Positions 1-12,029 of a stretch of DNA of 64,000 nucleotides are shown piece after piece. The stretch is from assembly GCA_963969595.1 (NCBI GenBank), contig OZ018414.1:13995660-14059659 (forward strand). The letters run 5' to 3'. Each line of letters starts with the position of its first letter. Position 1 is the stretch's first letter. The notes under the pieces are model-generated. The model was not told the origin of the DNA, made no database searches, and saw only the letters and a list, made by a program, of their open reading frames with translations. The position numbers and the translations under genes were made by a program. This DNA is from Neckera pumila (Eukaryota > Streptophyta > Bryopsida > Hypnales > Neckeraceae).

Positions 1-700
1 CCTCCATCACTCTTTAGTTCCATTGCCATAGCCTCTTGCAATCTTCCCATTGCGATTAGCCTGGAGACATTGCACCCACCTAAACCCAGCCGTCATTTCA
101 TTTTCTGCACGTTTGGTAGGGTTTTTGAGTTTGTGCTTCAGTTGTGGGAGATTGGTGGGGTATTCTTCGTTTTAGCAGCTGCAATTCTAAGACGCCTTCT
201 CGTGTTGATGTTGGGTTTCTTGTGTGCAGCCTTATAGAAGCGTCTATATGGCGTAAGCAATCCCTTTTCAGCGAGGTCTTGGTCCGTGGTTGCAGAATTT
301 GGCGGTATGTGCCTTCTTCTTCGCATTGCTTTGTCTTCATTGTTCACTGAGTTTTGGGTGTATTTGTGTTGTCTGATTTGTGTTTTCCTAGTCCTTCTAT
401 TGACTAGGATTGTAACCCAATTTTGGATGCCTCTGAAGTGTAGCTTCTAATTTTCCGTGGCGATGCTTCTCTGCAGGACACTCGGCAAGACTACAACGGT
501 ACTAGTCCTAAAACGCTGCAATCATCAACATGCCCCCTCAGGTAATTTCCCGTTTAGGAAACCTCTTTTTGAAAATTGGTAGCATGTGTGGGAGTTCCTT
601 GCTTCCAGCCTTGACACTGTTTCTGTTCTGTAGGAAGCTCAGGCTTCTCTTGGTTTTCCGTCCTTCTAAAGTTCATTGTGTGATGCTCGAAGCGCAGGTT
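1..700. other. Non-coding leader-like stretch
   Basis: No coding exon can be supported here. A possible short exon ends with an ATG-CCC-CCT-CAG/GT donor near 542, and an acceptor (CTGTAG) lies near 634, so this may be the spliced leader of a transcript running into the small ORFs at 705-1214. Every reading frame downstream of the ATG near 530 closes within a few codons. No RNA gene was recognised. Confidence 0.3.
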
Positions 701-704
701 CAAA

Positions 705-1214
705 ATGTTTGACGGTGAAATGCCCGCTGAGATCCTGGCGCACGGAATCCATGTGGTTTCGGAGTGGACGCTGCAGCAATTACACTCGTGGATTGGCTGG
801 GATGCGTCCAACATTTCCAATGACCAGCGTGTTGCGACATTGCATACATAACGCCAATGCGCCCACATGAGCCAGGGTTGTGGGGGATTTCTCCACAACA
901 TGCCTGGAGTTGCTGCCCTTCGTTTGGCTGAAGCTGATGTAGCTGCAACCCCAGTTCAACGACGCGCATATCAACAGCAGGCCATGCCGAATGCTTTTGA
1001 TGCAAACTTGGCCTTGTTGCGCAGATCATGGACTTTGCAGCAGCCTATGGCAGAACATCTGCAAACAAGTGCTCTTGGAGATTACAATATCTTCGAATTG
1101 CAGGAGTTGCGGGCGTGCTTGACTATAGGTTGGCCACAGGAGTATGTGGTTGAGCGTTGTACTGGCAACAATCAAAACCTTTCCGTTTGGGTGACCCCGA
1201 AGCAGCGTTGGTGA
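705..1214 (+). other. Two in-frame small ORFs separated by one TAA, function unknown
   Basis: From the ATG at 705 an ORF of 48 codons runs to a TAA at 849-851. The same frame reopens at the ATG at 867 and continues for 115 codons to a TGA ending at 1214. Base composition is clearly GC-richer than the flanks. The second ORF has an Ala/Gln-rich N-terminal half and the segment FELQELRACLTIGWPQEYVV. I recognise no family. The arrangement fits a decayed coding sequence interrupted by one stop, a selenocysteine-free readthrough case, or small ORFs on a non-coding transcript. An acceptor-like GCGCAG lies just upstream at about 697, so the ORFs may sit in a spliced exon. Confidence 0.3.
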
Positions 1215-1954
1215 TTGGATGTGCAGCATACGTGAGTGACATTGCAAGATTACCAACTCTGAGTGGGTATGCAGTGCAGCTTTGTCAAGATTACGCAATT
1301 GTGCTTTTTTTCCTCCACGTTTGGTGTAAGATGCGGTTTGTAATGCTTTGGATTTTTTGAAACTTAGTGAATTTTTTGGAGGTGTAGTAAACCTAGACCA
1401 TTTTTCCGGGTTTGCCTTTGCTTAGGGGCAACATTTTCAGTGCCTTACATTAGTGAGTGATTCAAATGTGGATCCACAGCGGCTATTCTTTCCTTCGGAA
1501 CTTTAGATTGTGTTTTTCAACACAAGAAACCAATTTCTGTAAAAACAGGATTCAATGCGGTATTCAGTTTCAAACCTTGCTTTCTAGTCTTAGGTTGTTT
1601 TCATGTTGTCATTTCTTCTTGGCTTCCAGTGCATGTTTTCTGGTTTTGTCGTGTTGTCAATTGTTCTTTGCTGTAGTCTTTGTTTCTTGGGTTTGATTAC
1701 ATTGCATGGTTGTGTTTCCCATTGCTTTGCTTTCTATCATTGATGTGCTGGTTTTGTTGGCACTGAATCCACCCTCATTTCTTGCTAGAACCTAAACCTT
1801 CAGCCCTTCATTTCAGATTTTGTTTGTTGCTTATTTTAGATTTGGTTTCTAATTGATTTCACAAGGTTATGTGCATTTTAGGTTAGATTCACTTATGTTT
1901 ACAACACAAAGAAAATACCAATATAGTGTTTATCATTTCAATGATTAGATTAAG

Positions 1955-2145
1955 GATGTAAATTAAAATTCTCTGAATGCTTCATTGATGTTTACAAATT
2001 CTCAAAATGACTTGAATTTCTGGTAAATTTCCTTTTCTTTGATAAGAATGTAAATTCAAATTGTCCTCATGCTTCATTGATATTTAGGAATTATCACAAT
2101 GACTTGAATTTTTGGTAAAATTTTCTCTTTCTTTCTTCAAGGAAT
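1955..2145. repeat. Diverged tandem duplication, about 90-95 bp unit
   Basis: Two successive copies share GAATGTAAATT, ATGCTTCATTGAT, an ACAATGACTTGAATTT-type core and GGTAAA. The first lies near 1955-2045 and the second near 2045-2145. They differ by scattered substitutions. Confidence 0.6.
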
Positions 2146-2382
2146 ACGTTAAACACCTTCTCAATGAATTCTATTTTCTTCCTTATAAATAACATAGCAT
2201 CTCCAAAATTGCTTTGACGTAGGACTTATAAGAAATGATAGAGTACCATAAAATAGGACATTTTTGGAAATTATATAATTATAGGGAGCTTTAAAATATG
2301 ACCTTGGAAGTAAATAACCCATCAAAAAAAAACCCATTGACGCACGTGGTGCACAAAATGTATGAAGAGTGCACCTCCCAAG

Positions 2383-2471
2383 TTGTTTGTTTGTTTGTTT
2401 GTTTGTTTGTTTGTTTGTTTGTTTGTTTGTTTGTTTGTTTGTTTGTTTGTTTGTTTTGTTTTGTTTTGTTT
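2383..2471 (+). repeat. (TTTG)n microsatellite
   Basis: About 20 uninterrupted TTTG units are followed by a few TTTTG units. Apparent proteins of CLFV or NKQT repeats on either strand are translations of this array. Confidence 0.95.
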
Positions 2472-2667
2472 GTAGCATAGACAACTTCCTAATCGTGCGT
2501 CCCCCAGCCACATGCTTGGTACCGTCGGAAAGCTCTTGCCGAGGAGGGGTGCACCGGCTTGGTTTCGTGGCGTTTGGAGCGGTGGTGCAAAAGTTATTGA
2601 ATTTCAAAGTATTTATTAATTAAAAAATTAGAAAATTACTTTTACTTTGATTTTGGTGGCGTTCTTG

Positions 2668-2739
2668 GTACTGGGAGTGGAACCGAGAGTAGAACTGGGA
2701 GTAGAATCGGAAGTAGAACCAGGAGTGGAACCGGGAGTA
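2668..2739 (+). repeat. 12-bp minisatellite, 6 copies
   Basis: There are six consecutive 12-mers of the form GAACCGGGAGTA, each with 1-3 substitutions. The array is exactly 72 bp. Confidence 0.85.
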
Positions 2740-3079
2740 GATGAAAATTGGGCCAACGGCACAGGGTCACACTAGTGACCATTATAGATACATTTATAAT
2801 CTATGGTTTTTCTTTGGTTTTGGGGTAATCTAGAGACTTTTGAGGACCAATTTGACATCACACTTCAAAAATTCATAACAAATTCATACTTTGTCAAAGA
2901 AATAAAATTTCAATTGCTCTCCCCATTTCTCACATTTTTCTTTCTGCATAAAAAAATTTAAAATTTTTCAACAATGCCAACAGGGCAAACCGGTCATTTT
3001 CGATAGTACGGAGTATCACGTTTTTTATATGGAGTATTTTTTAACCTCAGGGACTCCATTTACAGTAGAAGGGTCGTCT

Positions 3080-4061
3080 TGTTCGTGCCGAAACGAGGCA
3101 GTTCTGTTGTGCTCTCATCTTAACAGGCCGTGAGCTCTCCACACTTGCCAAAGCGCTTTTCTTCAACGCACAGGTATCATTTAGGTCAACCACATTGCAA
3201 AGCAGAATGATAGAATTTCACAGTGAACTAGTAGCGGCGTTTTTATATTATAAAATCTGCTTGTAATCCGACTTAGGCCTTGTGCACAGTGTCTTTTTGG
3301 TTGCTAGATGTTTATTCGAAGACCTTTGAAGATTGGGAGGGTTTCGCGCAACCTAGAAACGAAGGAGTAATTAATACCTGGTTCTAGTGGTGCAGGAGCG
3401 TCGAATTTTGTTGAAAACCTCGGGGTAGGATAGGGTTTGATATTGATAGCTTGCCCTGTCTTCTAATTTTTCGTCGAATTCCTGGATTAAGTTCGCTTGG
3501 CGGAGCACTGAAACTTTAGGGTCTATCTTAAGAGAATTAGCCTGTAGGACGTTGATCGTTTGCGAAGAAATGGAACCAATGCCTGCAGTTATTTCAAGTG
3601 GTAGCTGTCTTGAGATTCAGAATAATGTCGCAGTTTTCAGCTGCTTAGTGAGCATCGTTTTGTTTCTTCTGATTGCTTATGAAGTAGTGCTTGTGTCTTT
3701 CATATTTGCTGTGACCTAAAAATCTAGGTCGTGCGAGATGCAGGTCATTGTTCTAAGATTGATACGATGATGGCTGTGGCGCATGCCCCTGTTGGTGTTG
3801 CCACGAGTGTCACAACAATCTCGAACTCCAGCTCTGTGCAACGACTCCCTGGAGATAGGTCATTTTACTATCCAGTGCGTGGGATGAATGATTTTCAGAA
3901 ATTGATTGGTCCTTTAGTCAATTTGAATGCTTATCTTTTTAAGGATCTTACATTCTTCGGAAATCAATTGAAGAGGTCTTTCGAATTCTTTGCTTATGTA
4001 TCTTGTTGTTTGTCTAGAGGGGTTAGAGACCTAAGCTTTTTGCTCTTTGTGCATAAACAGG
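3080..4061 (+). promoter_or_regulatory. Probable 5' leader with intron for the 4062-7487 gene
   Basis: A candidate leader exon ends at a good donor (CGCACAG/GTATCA, about 3171). A strong acceptor (CATAAACAG) ends at 4060, one base before the ATG chosen as the start of the downstream gene. This implies a leader intron of roughly 0.9 kb, which is common in plant genes. An ORF from about 3731 to 4111 overlaps this intron. It begins with a transit-like Ser/Val-rich stretch but cannot be joined in phase, so I treat it as non-coding. An internal acceptor and donor pair near 3728-3742 could give alternative leaders. Confidence 0.45.
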
Positions 4062-7000
4062 ATGGCGTCATTGTCCGAAAGATGGCCGTGCTGTTTCATG
4101 ACACCCAATAGTAAACCCCTTTTACAGACAGTCGACAGCATTTTCTCCGCTACTTATATTTTTGATCCCAATATGTTGTACAATGTGAAAAGAACGAAGT
4201 GTTCAGGTACTTAAGCTGGACTGCAAGGAACCATGGTGAACGTTTGTATTCATTTGTGACGGCTGCATTCTTGCTATTTAGTCTGATGTGGTTTAGGTTT
4301 CGCAGGCTATCCAAGGGCAGTCAATAGGTCTGGGTCGTTGTCACACTCTTTGCGAACAGATGAATCATTTGGAGCTGCAATAAGGTGACTTCTATGTAAG
4401 ACTGAATGGTGCTTTCTAATGGATTGCTAATGACACTAAAGGAGAGGGATTTAAAAAAATTTGGGAACGCCATTTAGACTCATGAGACTCTTGTAGGTCC
4501 TTAGATCTTCAACAGCGTGACAAAATTAATTTCTTCGAAGTTGTAGAAACTCCCTACAGCTTGGTGAGTGTATTTGAATACATTGTTGAACGGATTGTGG
4601 GTTTCTTCAGTAAGTCACGACAAGTACAACAGTCACCGAAGGGCTTGATTTATTCGGCCATGGATGATTCGACGGGAGGGTCAGATTCTGGTGAGTAAAT
4701 GATGTATGTTACTCCCTAGTTGTCGCGAAAGTTTCGCACTTTTTGGAGTAGATTCGAAATTACCAGAACAGTCACACTAGCTTTGCAGGAGGAATGTGAA
4801 ATAGAGTGATGGTGCGAGGCTGCGAGCTGTTCTTTTTGCTGCGTGCCTATTTCGGTATGTTGACGTATTGCGTTGCTGAGCAGCATCATTTGCAACGCTC
4901 AGAACTCAAGGTCGGTATAGAAGCAGATCGAAACGAGGATTCGAATGCTTCGCTTCATCAGTAGCAGATTTGGGGAGTGTTGCACTTGCAATGGAATGGC
5001 GGCCAGCTGTGGATCAGGTGATGCTTGTGACCAGCGTCGCACTTGCTTACTTAGCCGGTATTGTTACTCCTAAAACGCCAACCTCTCATAACAGACCCGG
5101 TGACTTTTCTCTCCCTCAATTGGGTCGTTTACTAGATGAAAGGCGAGCTTCAGGGCAGCAGTCTGAAAGGTAAGAGGTTCATCCTATTCATTCTAGGTTT
5201 ATTTCTATTGAACTAGCATAGGGATGCGGACTGCTTTGTCTTTGCTGTACCATTGAAAGTTGGTTTATCCTTCTTACGAATCAAGTTTGACTTTTGTCAA
5301 GCTATAGGTTGAGGGTCTTTGATCCGATGCATCCTAAGCACGAGCATCTGACCATATTGTACTGCTGGTTCAGAGCACCGGAATTCAAGGACCTTGGGAC
5401 GGAGACTCATGAAGGTGACCCCTGGGGTATGTCTCAGGCGAAGCTACGAGTTGCTCTTTCCAGATTATCTATCAAGGAAAAGGATGTGGGATATTATGAG
5501 GGCAAAGATAAGGGAGTCCGAAATCCTGTGCTAAGCTTGCAAGCATTAGGGCCTGGCCCAAGGCTTCGGTTGCTTGTGCTTGCTCTGAAGCATCTTCACA
5601 CACAGGCAGGTACTGGCATCACCATTCCTCTCTTTAGCATCTTAGTCAAGATAAAGTACCAGAGGTTAACGTCACCATACTAGGTGATTGTCTAAAAGTT
5701 CAGTGCAGTGTATTCAGGTGCTGTTCTTCCAGAAGGATGAGTAGCAATTTCTTTCCTTAGAGTGCTCGATTTTGAGCGATTTGGATTATAACATCAGATG
5801 CAAGTATAGGATATAAAGAAAGGTGTAAGACGAGCTGTTTTCTTTATGAAGATGTCGATTATCAATCTGCTGAATCGACGGTGTCAAAATCTGAATCGAG
5901 ATACTAACTTAATACTGTTTCTCTTCAGGTCGATCTTATAAAGGAAAGTAACAAATCTTTGCCATCGGCAGAGTGGTCGAAGGTTACGCTGGACGTACTT
6001 TGTGGATCCGTCGAGCCCATCTGCAGAACATGGCTCGCCCAAGAGCCTTCCCTGGTGAACACAGAGCGGCAACGATCTGCCCACGTGGAAGAGCGGCGTA
6101 TTTTCACAAAGGAGGAACCGCCGAAATCATCGAATGCATTAGGGGACCCTTCACCAGAACAGAGTGCGATTATAACAAGTCAAGGGAGGACCCTTGTTCT
6201 AGATTACCTACAACGATCTGGAAAGACAGAGCTACATATGGATTTACTTTTTTTCCTTCGGTTTCAGGCAATGAGGTAATATTCAAGGTCTCATTAGGGA
6301 CTGGGTAAACTGATTAGTCTTACTACAGTCATTCTTAGAGCGGCTCATAAGCAAAGATGAGTCAGGATGCTGCGTGGAGTGCAATATAGGTATTTGGGCT
6401 GTTTAAAACCATTTGTCAGTGAAAGGCTTACCTCCTCATCGCCTCCCAAGTTCTTATGCTCAATATGAACTTTTGTGTTAATTTTTACCGCAGACCAGGT
6501 GGCTGTTGTGACTACGCTGTCATGTCACGGCATGTTTGCAACGCCCTTGAGGATCTTGTAGTGGCACTAGCTGATGGAGCAGCTGCCATTTATCTGGGGA
6601 GAGATCCCCAAATTGGAGGCCTTGATAGTGACTGGCCAATCTTAGTGCGACCCTCCATAAAATCAACTCGTGCTCTTGAGAGATTTCGAAATGAGGTATT
6701 GAATTGTTAAATTATTTTTTAGTTTAAATTGATTTCCCTTGTACTTGATCATGTTTCAGAATTTCACGGAAGCAGATATCCAGTTCCATTTGCTTATGTT
6801 GTTTGAAGTAGATGTTTTGCTTGTCCATGATGCTCATCACTTCTTCATTGTGCGCAGATTGCGTTGCAGAGTTGGTTTCAGCGCAATTTCACTTCTGTTG
6901 TAGCAATGTTTGAGGACCGTTTTGTACTGTGGACAATAGAAAGACTTTCCAATATGGAAGGAGCTACGCATATTGGTAGTCAGCAGCTGATGAAAGATGA

Positions 7001-7487
7001 TTCTGTTGAGGAGTTAAGATTCAAACAAATTGGGTTTCCAGCACGACGTGGCAAAGAGCTGAGGGCTCTTACCGGCTGGTAATTGGTTCTTCTTGAACGT
7101 TGTTGATTTCAATTCATATGTTTGTGTCAAGTGAGCAAATGTATTTGTTGTTACTGACATTTGCATTTTTGCAGCTACGGTAGGCATGCTGCTTAACCTC
7201 TGTGGAAGTTGAATTAATTCTGGATTCTGTGGATAGGTGATTCCTGTATTCTGTCAAAAGTGCAGATGTTATTGAGGTTAATATTCACATGAATTTCAAC
7301 AATGTATGGCAGGAGATATGTTTACAGCTTGTACTTGGAATTTTCCGATATAGTCGGCCCGCTACTTGAAATTTTTGTAAAGAAATTGGGAGAAGCGGTA
7401 TCTTTTCTTCTTGTGCGCCTTATTGGTCGTTCCCTTGGGCTCATTTTCGAAGGGATTCGACAGAGTGTGCGCTGGACATCTAAATAG
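4062..7487 (+). CDS. Unrecognised plant protein, 625 aa, probably plastid/membrane-associated, 10 exons
   Basis: Model exons: 4062-4206, 4306-4384, 4497-4563, 4633-4690, 4884-5169, 5308-5605, 5929-6275, 6494-6695, 6858-7078 and 7313-7487. They sum to 1878 nt, and phase is consistent at every junction. The N-terminus (MASLSERWPCCFMTPNSKP) is Ser- and basic-rich with no early acidic cluster, like an organellar transit peptide. A hydrophobic segment lies near residues 158-175 (VMLVTSVALAYLAGIV), and a second near the C-terminus (AVSFLLVRLIGRSLGLIF), just before a basic tail. The middle is soluble-looking, with conserved-type stretches such as LRLLVLALKHL and RPGGCCDYAVMSRHVCNAL. I do not recognise the family and assign no function. 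The intron after 5605 appears to use a GC donor (CAG/GCAGGT). The GT four bases further on would lead to a stop within a few codons. The exon at 4633 also has an upstream competing acceptor at 4610 that is out of phase. The upstream exons 1-4 are less certain than those from 4884 on. Confidence 0.72.
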
Positions 7488-7860
7488 GATTTGTAACAGA
7501 TATTAGTCATACTGCTTTGATTGTCTCCATTTAGGACTCGGCTCTAGCTTGCTGTACAACACCAATTCTTTTTTAGAGATCCGTCTTTTCTAATTATGTA
7601 CTGTTTCTGATGTTGAATCTAGCTCTCATTTTATATGTATTGCGGATAATGTAATTGTCTATCTGCGTCTTTGACCCTGAAATGTTGGACTGATGTAATG
7701 TTCGACTGGTGTAGATAGGGACATAATTGGGAAGGGGGTCCATAACGGATTGTTGTATGCTAACCTTAGGATTGTTGTAACAATTACCACTTATGAAAAT
7801 AGTGAATGTGTTAACATTATAGTAGAGGATTGTATGTGTTTTATCTTTTATTGTGTTTCA
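7488..7860. other. 3' flank of the 625-aa protein gene
   Basis: T-rich sequence follows the TAG at 7485-7487. It probably contains the 3' UTR and polyadenylation region. No other feature was seen. Confidence 0.5.
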
Positions 7861-7869
7861 TGATGGTTG

Positions 7870-8650
7870 TGTTGAGAGGATGGTGACCAAAATTGGAGTG
7901 AAATGTGCATTAGTAACCGTGATTTGCCTACATCACTATAATTTTTGCCTCTTAGCTAGCTTTTGAAGTGGTTTATTTTCTTTGTCCAATGTCTAAATTT
8001 GAGTCTCCTTGTACCTAATATCGAAAGTACTTTAGAATGCGCTTTCAATGATAGAAATTTCAACTTCTTAATTCCAAAATAGTAAAAAGTTAGATTTGTG
8101 TTTGGTGGGCAAAATTATGGACCACATTGGAGAAGCTCTTAGAGCGTCCCTAGTCCTCTCCAAAGTTTGTCCTTTCAAATGTACTTCTAACTTTTGATTG
8201 GTTTGTAATTAGAACTTGAAATTTTTATCAATCGAAATGCATTTAAAAGAACTTTGCATAGGTTCAAGAAAACTTAAATTTACTAAGACATTAGACAATG
8301 AATATAAACCACTTCAAAGTTGACTAAAAGACAAAAATTATAGAGGCCTTGGCAAATCATGGTTACCAAATTACTTTGCACTCCAATTGTAGAGTGTATA
8401 GGCCAAATCTTGCTTTGGTAACCATGATTCGTCAAGACCCCTATAATTTTTTTATCTTTTAGCTAACTTTGAAGCAGTTTATTTTCATTGTCCAATGTCT
8501 AATTTGAGTTTTCTTAGACCTATTCAATGAGTATTTTGAGATGCTCTTCCAATAATAAAAATCCCAAGTTCAAATTATACAAGGATCAAAAGTTAGAAAT
8601 AAACTTTGAAAGGCAAATTCTAAAGTGGATTTGGAATCATATCTTTAGAG
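7870..8650. repeat. Fold-back repeat cluster
   Basis: The segment around 7910-8010 (ACTATAATTTTTGCC ... TTGTCCAATGTCTAA) recurs inverted at about 8285-8360 (TTAGACATTGGACAA read on the minus strand) and direct again at about 8420-8515. Related terminal-looking motifs, AGAGCGTCCCTAGTCC near 8150 and AGAGCATCCGTAATCC near 8647, may mark MITE ends. No coding content is evident. Confidence 0.55.
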
Positions 8651-11600
8651 CATCCGTAATCCAAAGATTAGCTATATTCAAAACCAATAACAATATCCTA
8701 CTGGGCCAATTCAAGTTGCACAACTTTTCGCTAACCAAATAGGACAACGGATGGAATGATCCAATTTAAACCTCTTTCTGGAATCCTAAAACAAACTTTA
8801 CTACCAAATCTTAATGGCATTGTTGCATTTGACTGAAGTTTTTAGTAGGGGCTTCTATTTTGGAGTGCAAATGCTTTGATAACTATGATTTGCCAAACCA
8901 CTTTGAACTCTAAATGTGGAAACCCCATTTACGGGTTAAATAAAATTTATCAATCAAATCTATTTCTTTTTTGTGAATCTCATATATTTTATAGTAATAT
9001 ATTTCATTATATTTCTTATAATTGACATCCGTTGAAGTATTTCAAAATATATAGGGATTCCTAAGTTTTTATAATGAAATAGTAGTCTATCAATGGCCTG
9101 ACATCTGTAATACCTAACTTTTGGTTTTAGTAGGCAATTAAGTATATAATATCAATGGGGATTATTTTATCTATTCCATACATTTGAATACCAAAAGAAT
9201 AGTTTAAAAACAAAAGTCAACTCTTTGTCTTATACAATTGTGATAGTTAGATCTTGAAACATTTGTCATCCACCTACTAGATGTTGGTTCACTTAGAGCC
9301 TCAAAAAAGGCCATACTCAAATGCTTACTTAAACAGTTTTAGGTGTATTTAGCTTAAACAAAATAAGTATATAGATTTGTTCTATTCATACCTATGGCAC
9401 TAATTATCCAAATCATACTAATTGTAAAATATTTAAATTTAGCGAAGGTTGAAATATTACTACATTGTATTAATTTTCACAAGTCAGAGTTGAAATTTGT
9501 AGTGACAGTAACTTTGTAAGTACCCTAATTATGTTTACTACAGTAAAATAATCCAACCACTATTTCACTCGAAGGAAATTTTTTTCTCCCCCTCCCACTT
9601 CATGTGGATGAATATATAAATATGCACACTATATTGGAGTATTTAGTTTTGTCTTTCATAACTTCTCTAACCAAATTCAAATTCTTTGATTCCAAATATG
9701 ATTGAATCCCAAAATGTGATAAATCATTTTGTTCCTACTATTTTTCGATGTAAACAATTTGAAACAAGGCTCCATACTTTTACAATTTGAAAAAAACTTG
9801 TAAAATTTATTTGGGTAAACTTCAAATTATCTTAGCCTATCTAGAATCTCTAATTTAGGACCCTTTTTATCCGACAATTTTATAATAAATTTAGATATAG
9901 GCCATCAATTTTTGTCTCAGTGGAAAAATTGCTATTTCAAAAAAATTAAACTTTGATTGAAGAAATTTTAAAATTTGCACAATCAAAGTCTTTTGAAAAT
10001 TAGCCAGGGCAAACTGACAATATTAATGAGTTAGGTTCAAAAAATTACTCTAAAAAAATATATTTTCATTTTAGAAACAACAATTTAGATGTGATTTTGG
10101 AGGGAGGAGGCCCCTTGGGTATTTATGGGTTAAAATGTATAGACAAATATGATTCATGCAAATTTCTTTAAAAAAAATTTTGATTATAGGATATATATAT
10201 ATATATATATATATATACTATATCACCTAAAATATAAGAGGCATAGAAGAAAGTTGTTTCACCCTTTTGCTTGTTTGACGTTGAAGAGCAAGTGGACTAG
10301 GAAATAGAGAGATCATAGAGTATAGGAAAATATTCAAGAAGTAGATTTCTAAGTTTTTCTTTGATGATGATGATGATGATTTAAAGATTTGAAAAGTTAT
10401 ACAAAATCTTAATTTTAGCTCAATGTTCAAAAATAAATTCTAAGGTGTCGTTTCACCATTTAAGGTTCAAAAGGGCAAGATCTTCCAAATTTTTAGTAAT
10501 TTAAAATATACTTTTACTAGTCCCAAGCACCCCTCGTGGATTATGGGCGGTGGGGTTGTGACCGTTCTGTTACATGAATACCATTCAAATCTTGGCAATT
10601 GCAAAAACGCCCACGGGTGGTTTTATGGTTTATGATAAACTATGTCATTGTAAAGACTAAGGTTTGATCTCTCCCAATGTGCTTGAAAACCCTCTGGCCT
10701 ATTGGGAGGTGAATTCAAGTTTCCTTGATCCAATTGTGGATTGAGGATACCTAAATTCACTTTCCAAAAGACCAGATGATTTTTTAAACAAATGTATTTA
10801 TGAATTTGATTTTTTTAAAGTAAATTATTTCAATATTCCAAAAGAACATCTACTTGGTATTTTTTCACCACTTTATTTTGTAACTTATTAATTTATTTGA
10901 CATATATTTCTAATAAAAAATATATTTTTATTAAAAAATTTAAATGTCTCTTCTATAATGGTACTTAAATACTTTGATCACAATTACACTCCATTTAGAC
11001 TACCATCATCCTATTCCACTTCTCTTGCCGTCTTTTTATGATATTAAAAGGTTTTTATCTTGAAATAGAAAAGGACTTCAATTATTGCTTATACTAGAAT
11101 AGCTTATAAAAAAATAGCTATATTATAACAATTTGAATAGCAAGGCAAGAATCCTTCTTCAATATCATTATAATAAGAATATGTTCTTGTTATAGTGACC
11201 CTCAATATATGGGCAAGCTTACATTCAAAATGCTCTACAAACAAGAGCATGAATCTTAATTCATAGAAAGCTAAAGGTTTTTTAACTTGAATTTCAAGAA
11301 TGATATGATAAAAAATATTAGCTTACTATTTTTATGTACAGATTTATCATGCTAAGAATTTATTTTCTACCATACATAGATATATTTGAGTTTATTGCTA
11401 TTACTTTATAATAAATTGTGAAAATAAATTTGTAAATATAACAAAAACATAGAGCTTACAATTACATAAATTCAATGACTATTCAAAATAGAGTATATAC
11501 AAAAAATTTCAAACTTTATTTCCTTACTTCAAATCAAATATCCCAAATGAGCATTTCAAAGGTTACAATAAAATTTGACCAAGACACATTTAATTTTGGG

Positions 11601-12029
11601 AATTGAATGTGGAAATTGTAGAGTTAACCTTGGAAAGAAGCATCCTTATTAGAAAGGTAGTTAGCCAAAAATAATCATATTCTCGGATAAATAGGTGTAT
11701 TCTTCTATTTCACAATTTTTTTTAAAGTCATTTCAATCTAGTATTTGATAATTTTGGCTAACTACCTTGGTGATAGGGCTACATCTTTTTAGAGATTATA
11801 CTAGGTGTCCTTACTGGATGGACAACGATCCTATCACCAAAGTAATTATCCAAAAATTATCAAATTTCTTTGTTTTTTTGTAGGGCCTTATTGGCAAATC
11901 AAAGAAGATTCCAACCTACTTTGACTATCATTACTTGGATACTATATGGACACCGTATGGATAAGCTATGAATTTTCAAATCATAATCTCTAGGTGCACT
12001 AAAAACAAACACTTGGTAGGCCTCCATGT
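8650..12029. other. AT-rich intergenic DNA
   Basis: No gene is supported; the few ORFs here are short and AT-driven. It contains an (AT)n run at about 10190-10217, a (GAT)6 run near 10364-10381 and the inverted-repeat pair at 11656-11838 listed separately. Confidence 0.6.
11656..11838. repeat. Small inverted-repeat element(s)
   Basis: AAGGTAGTTAGCCAAAA near 11656 is inverted as TTTTGGCTAACTACCTT ending near 11766. It is followed immediately by a second pair, GGTGATAGG ... CCTATCACC. This could be a MITE or hairpin relic. No target duplication was identified. Confidence 0.5.

Larger units (their letters stand above)
1215..3080. other. Intergenic, AT-rich with simple repeats
   Basis: No gene is supported. 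The stretch contains a diverged 90-95 bp direct duplication, a (TTTG)n microsatellite and a 12-bp minisatellite, which are listed separately. Long open frames around 2.3-2.6 kb are artefacts of the TTTG repeat. Confidence 0.6.

Noticed and set aside
2161..2623. Overlapping ORFs with CLFV or NKQT repeats
   Set aside because: They are translations of the (TTTG)n microsatellite on both strands.
3731..4111. 126-codon ORF with transit-like start
   Set aside because: It cannot be joined in phase to the following exons. A strong acceptor at 4060 and the ATG at 4062 give a consistent model in another frame.
7171..7180. Possible 5-nt exon after an acceptor at 7174
   Set aside because: Including it breaks the frame; joining 7078 directly to 7313 keeps TGW-RYVYSLYLEF intact.
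10190..10217. (AT)n run as a possible regulatory or CRISPR-like array
   Set aside because: It is a plain dinucleotide microsatellite. No CRISPR array, operon or bacterial feature is present anywhere in the window.
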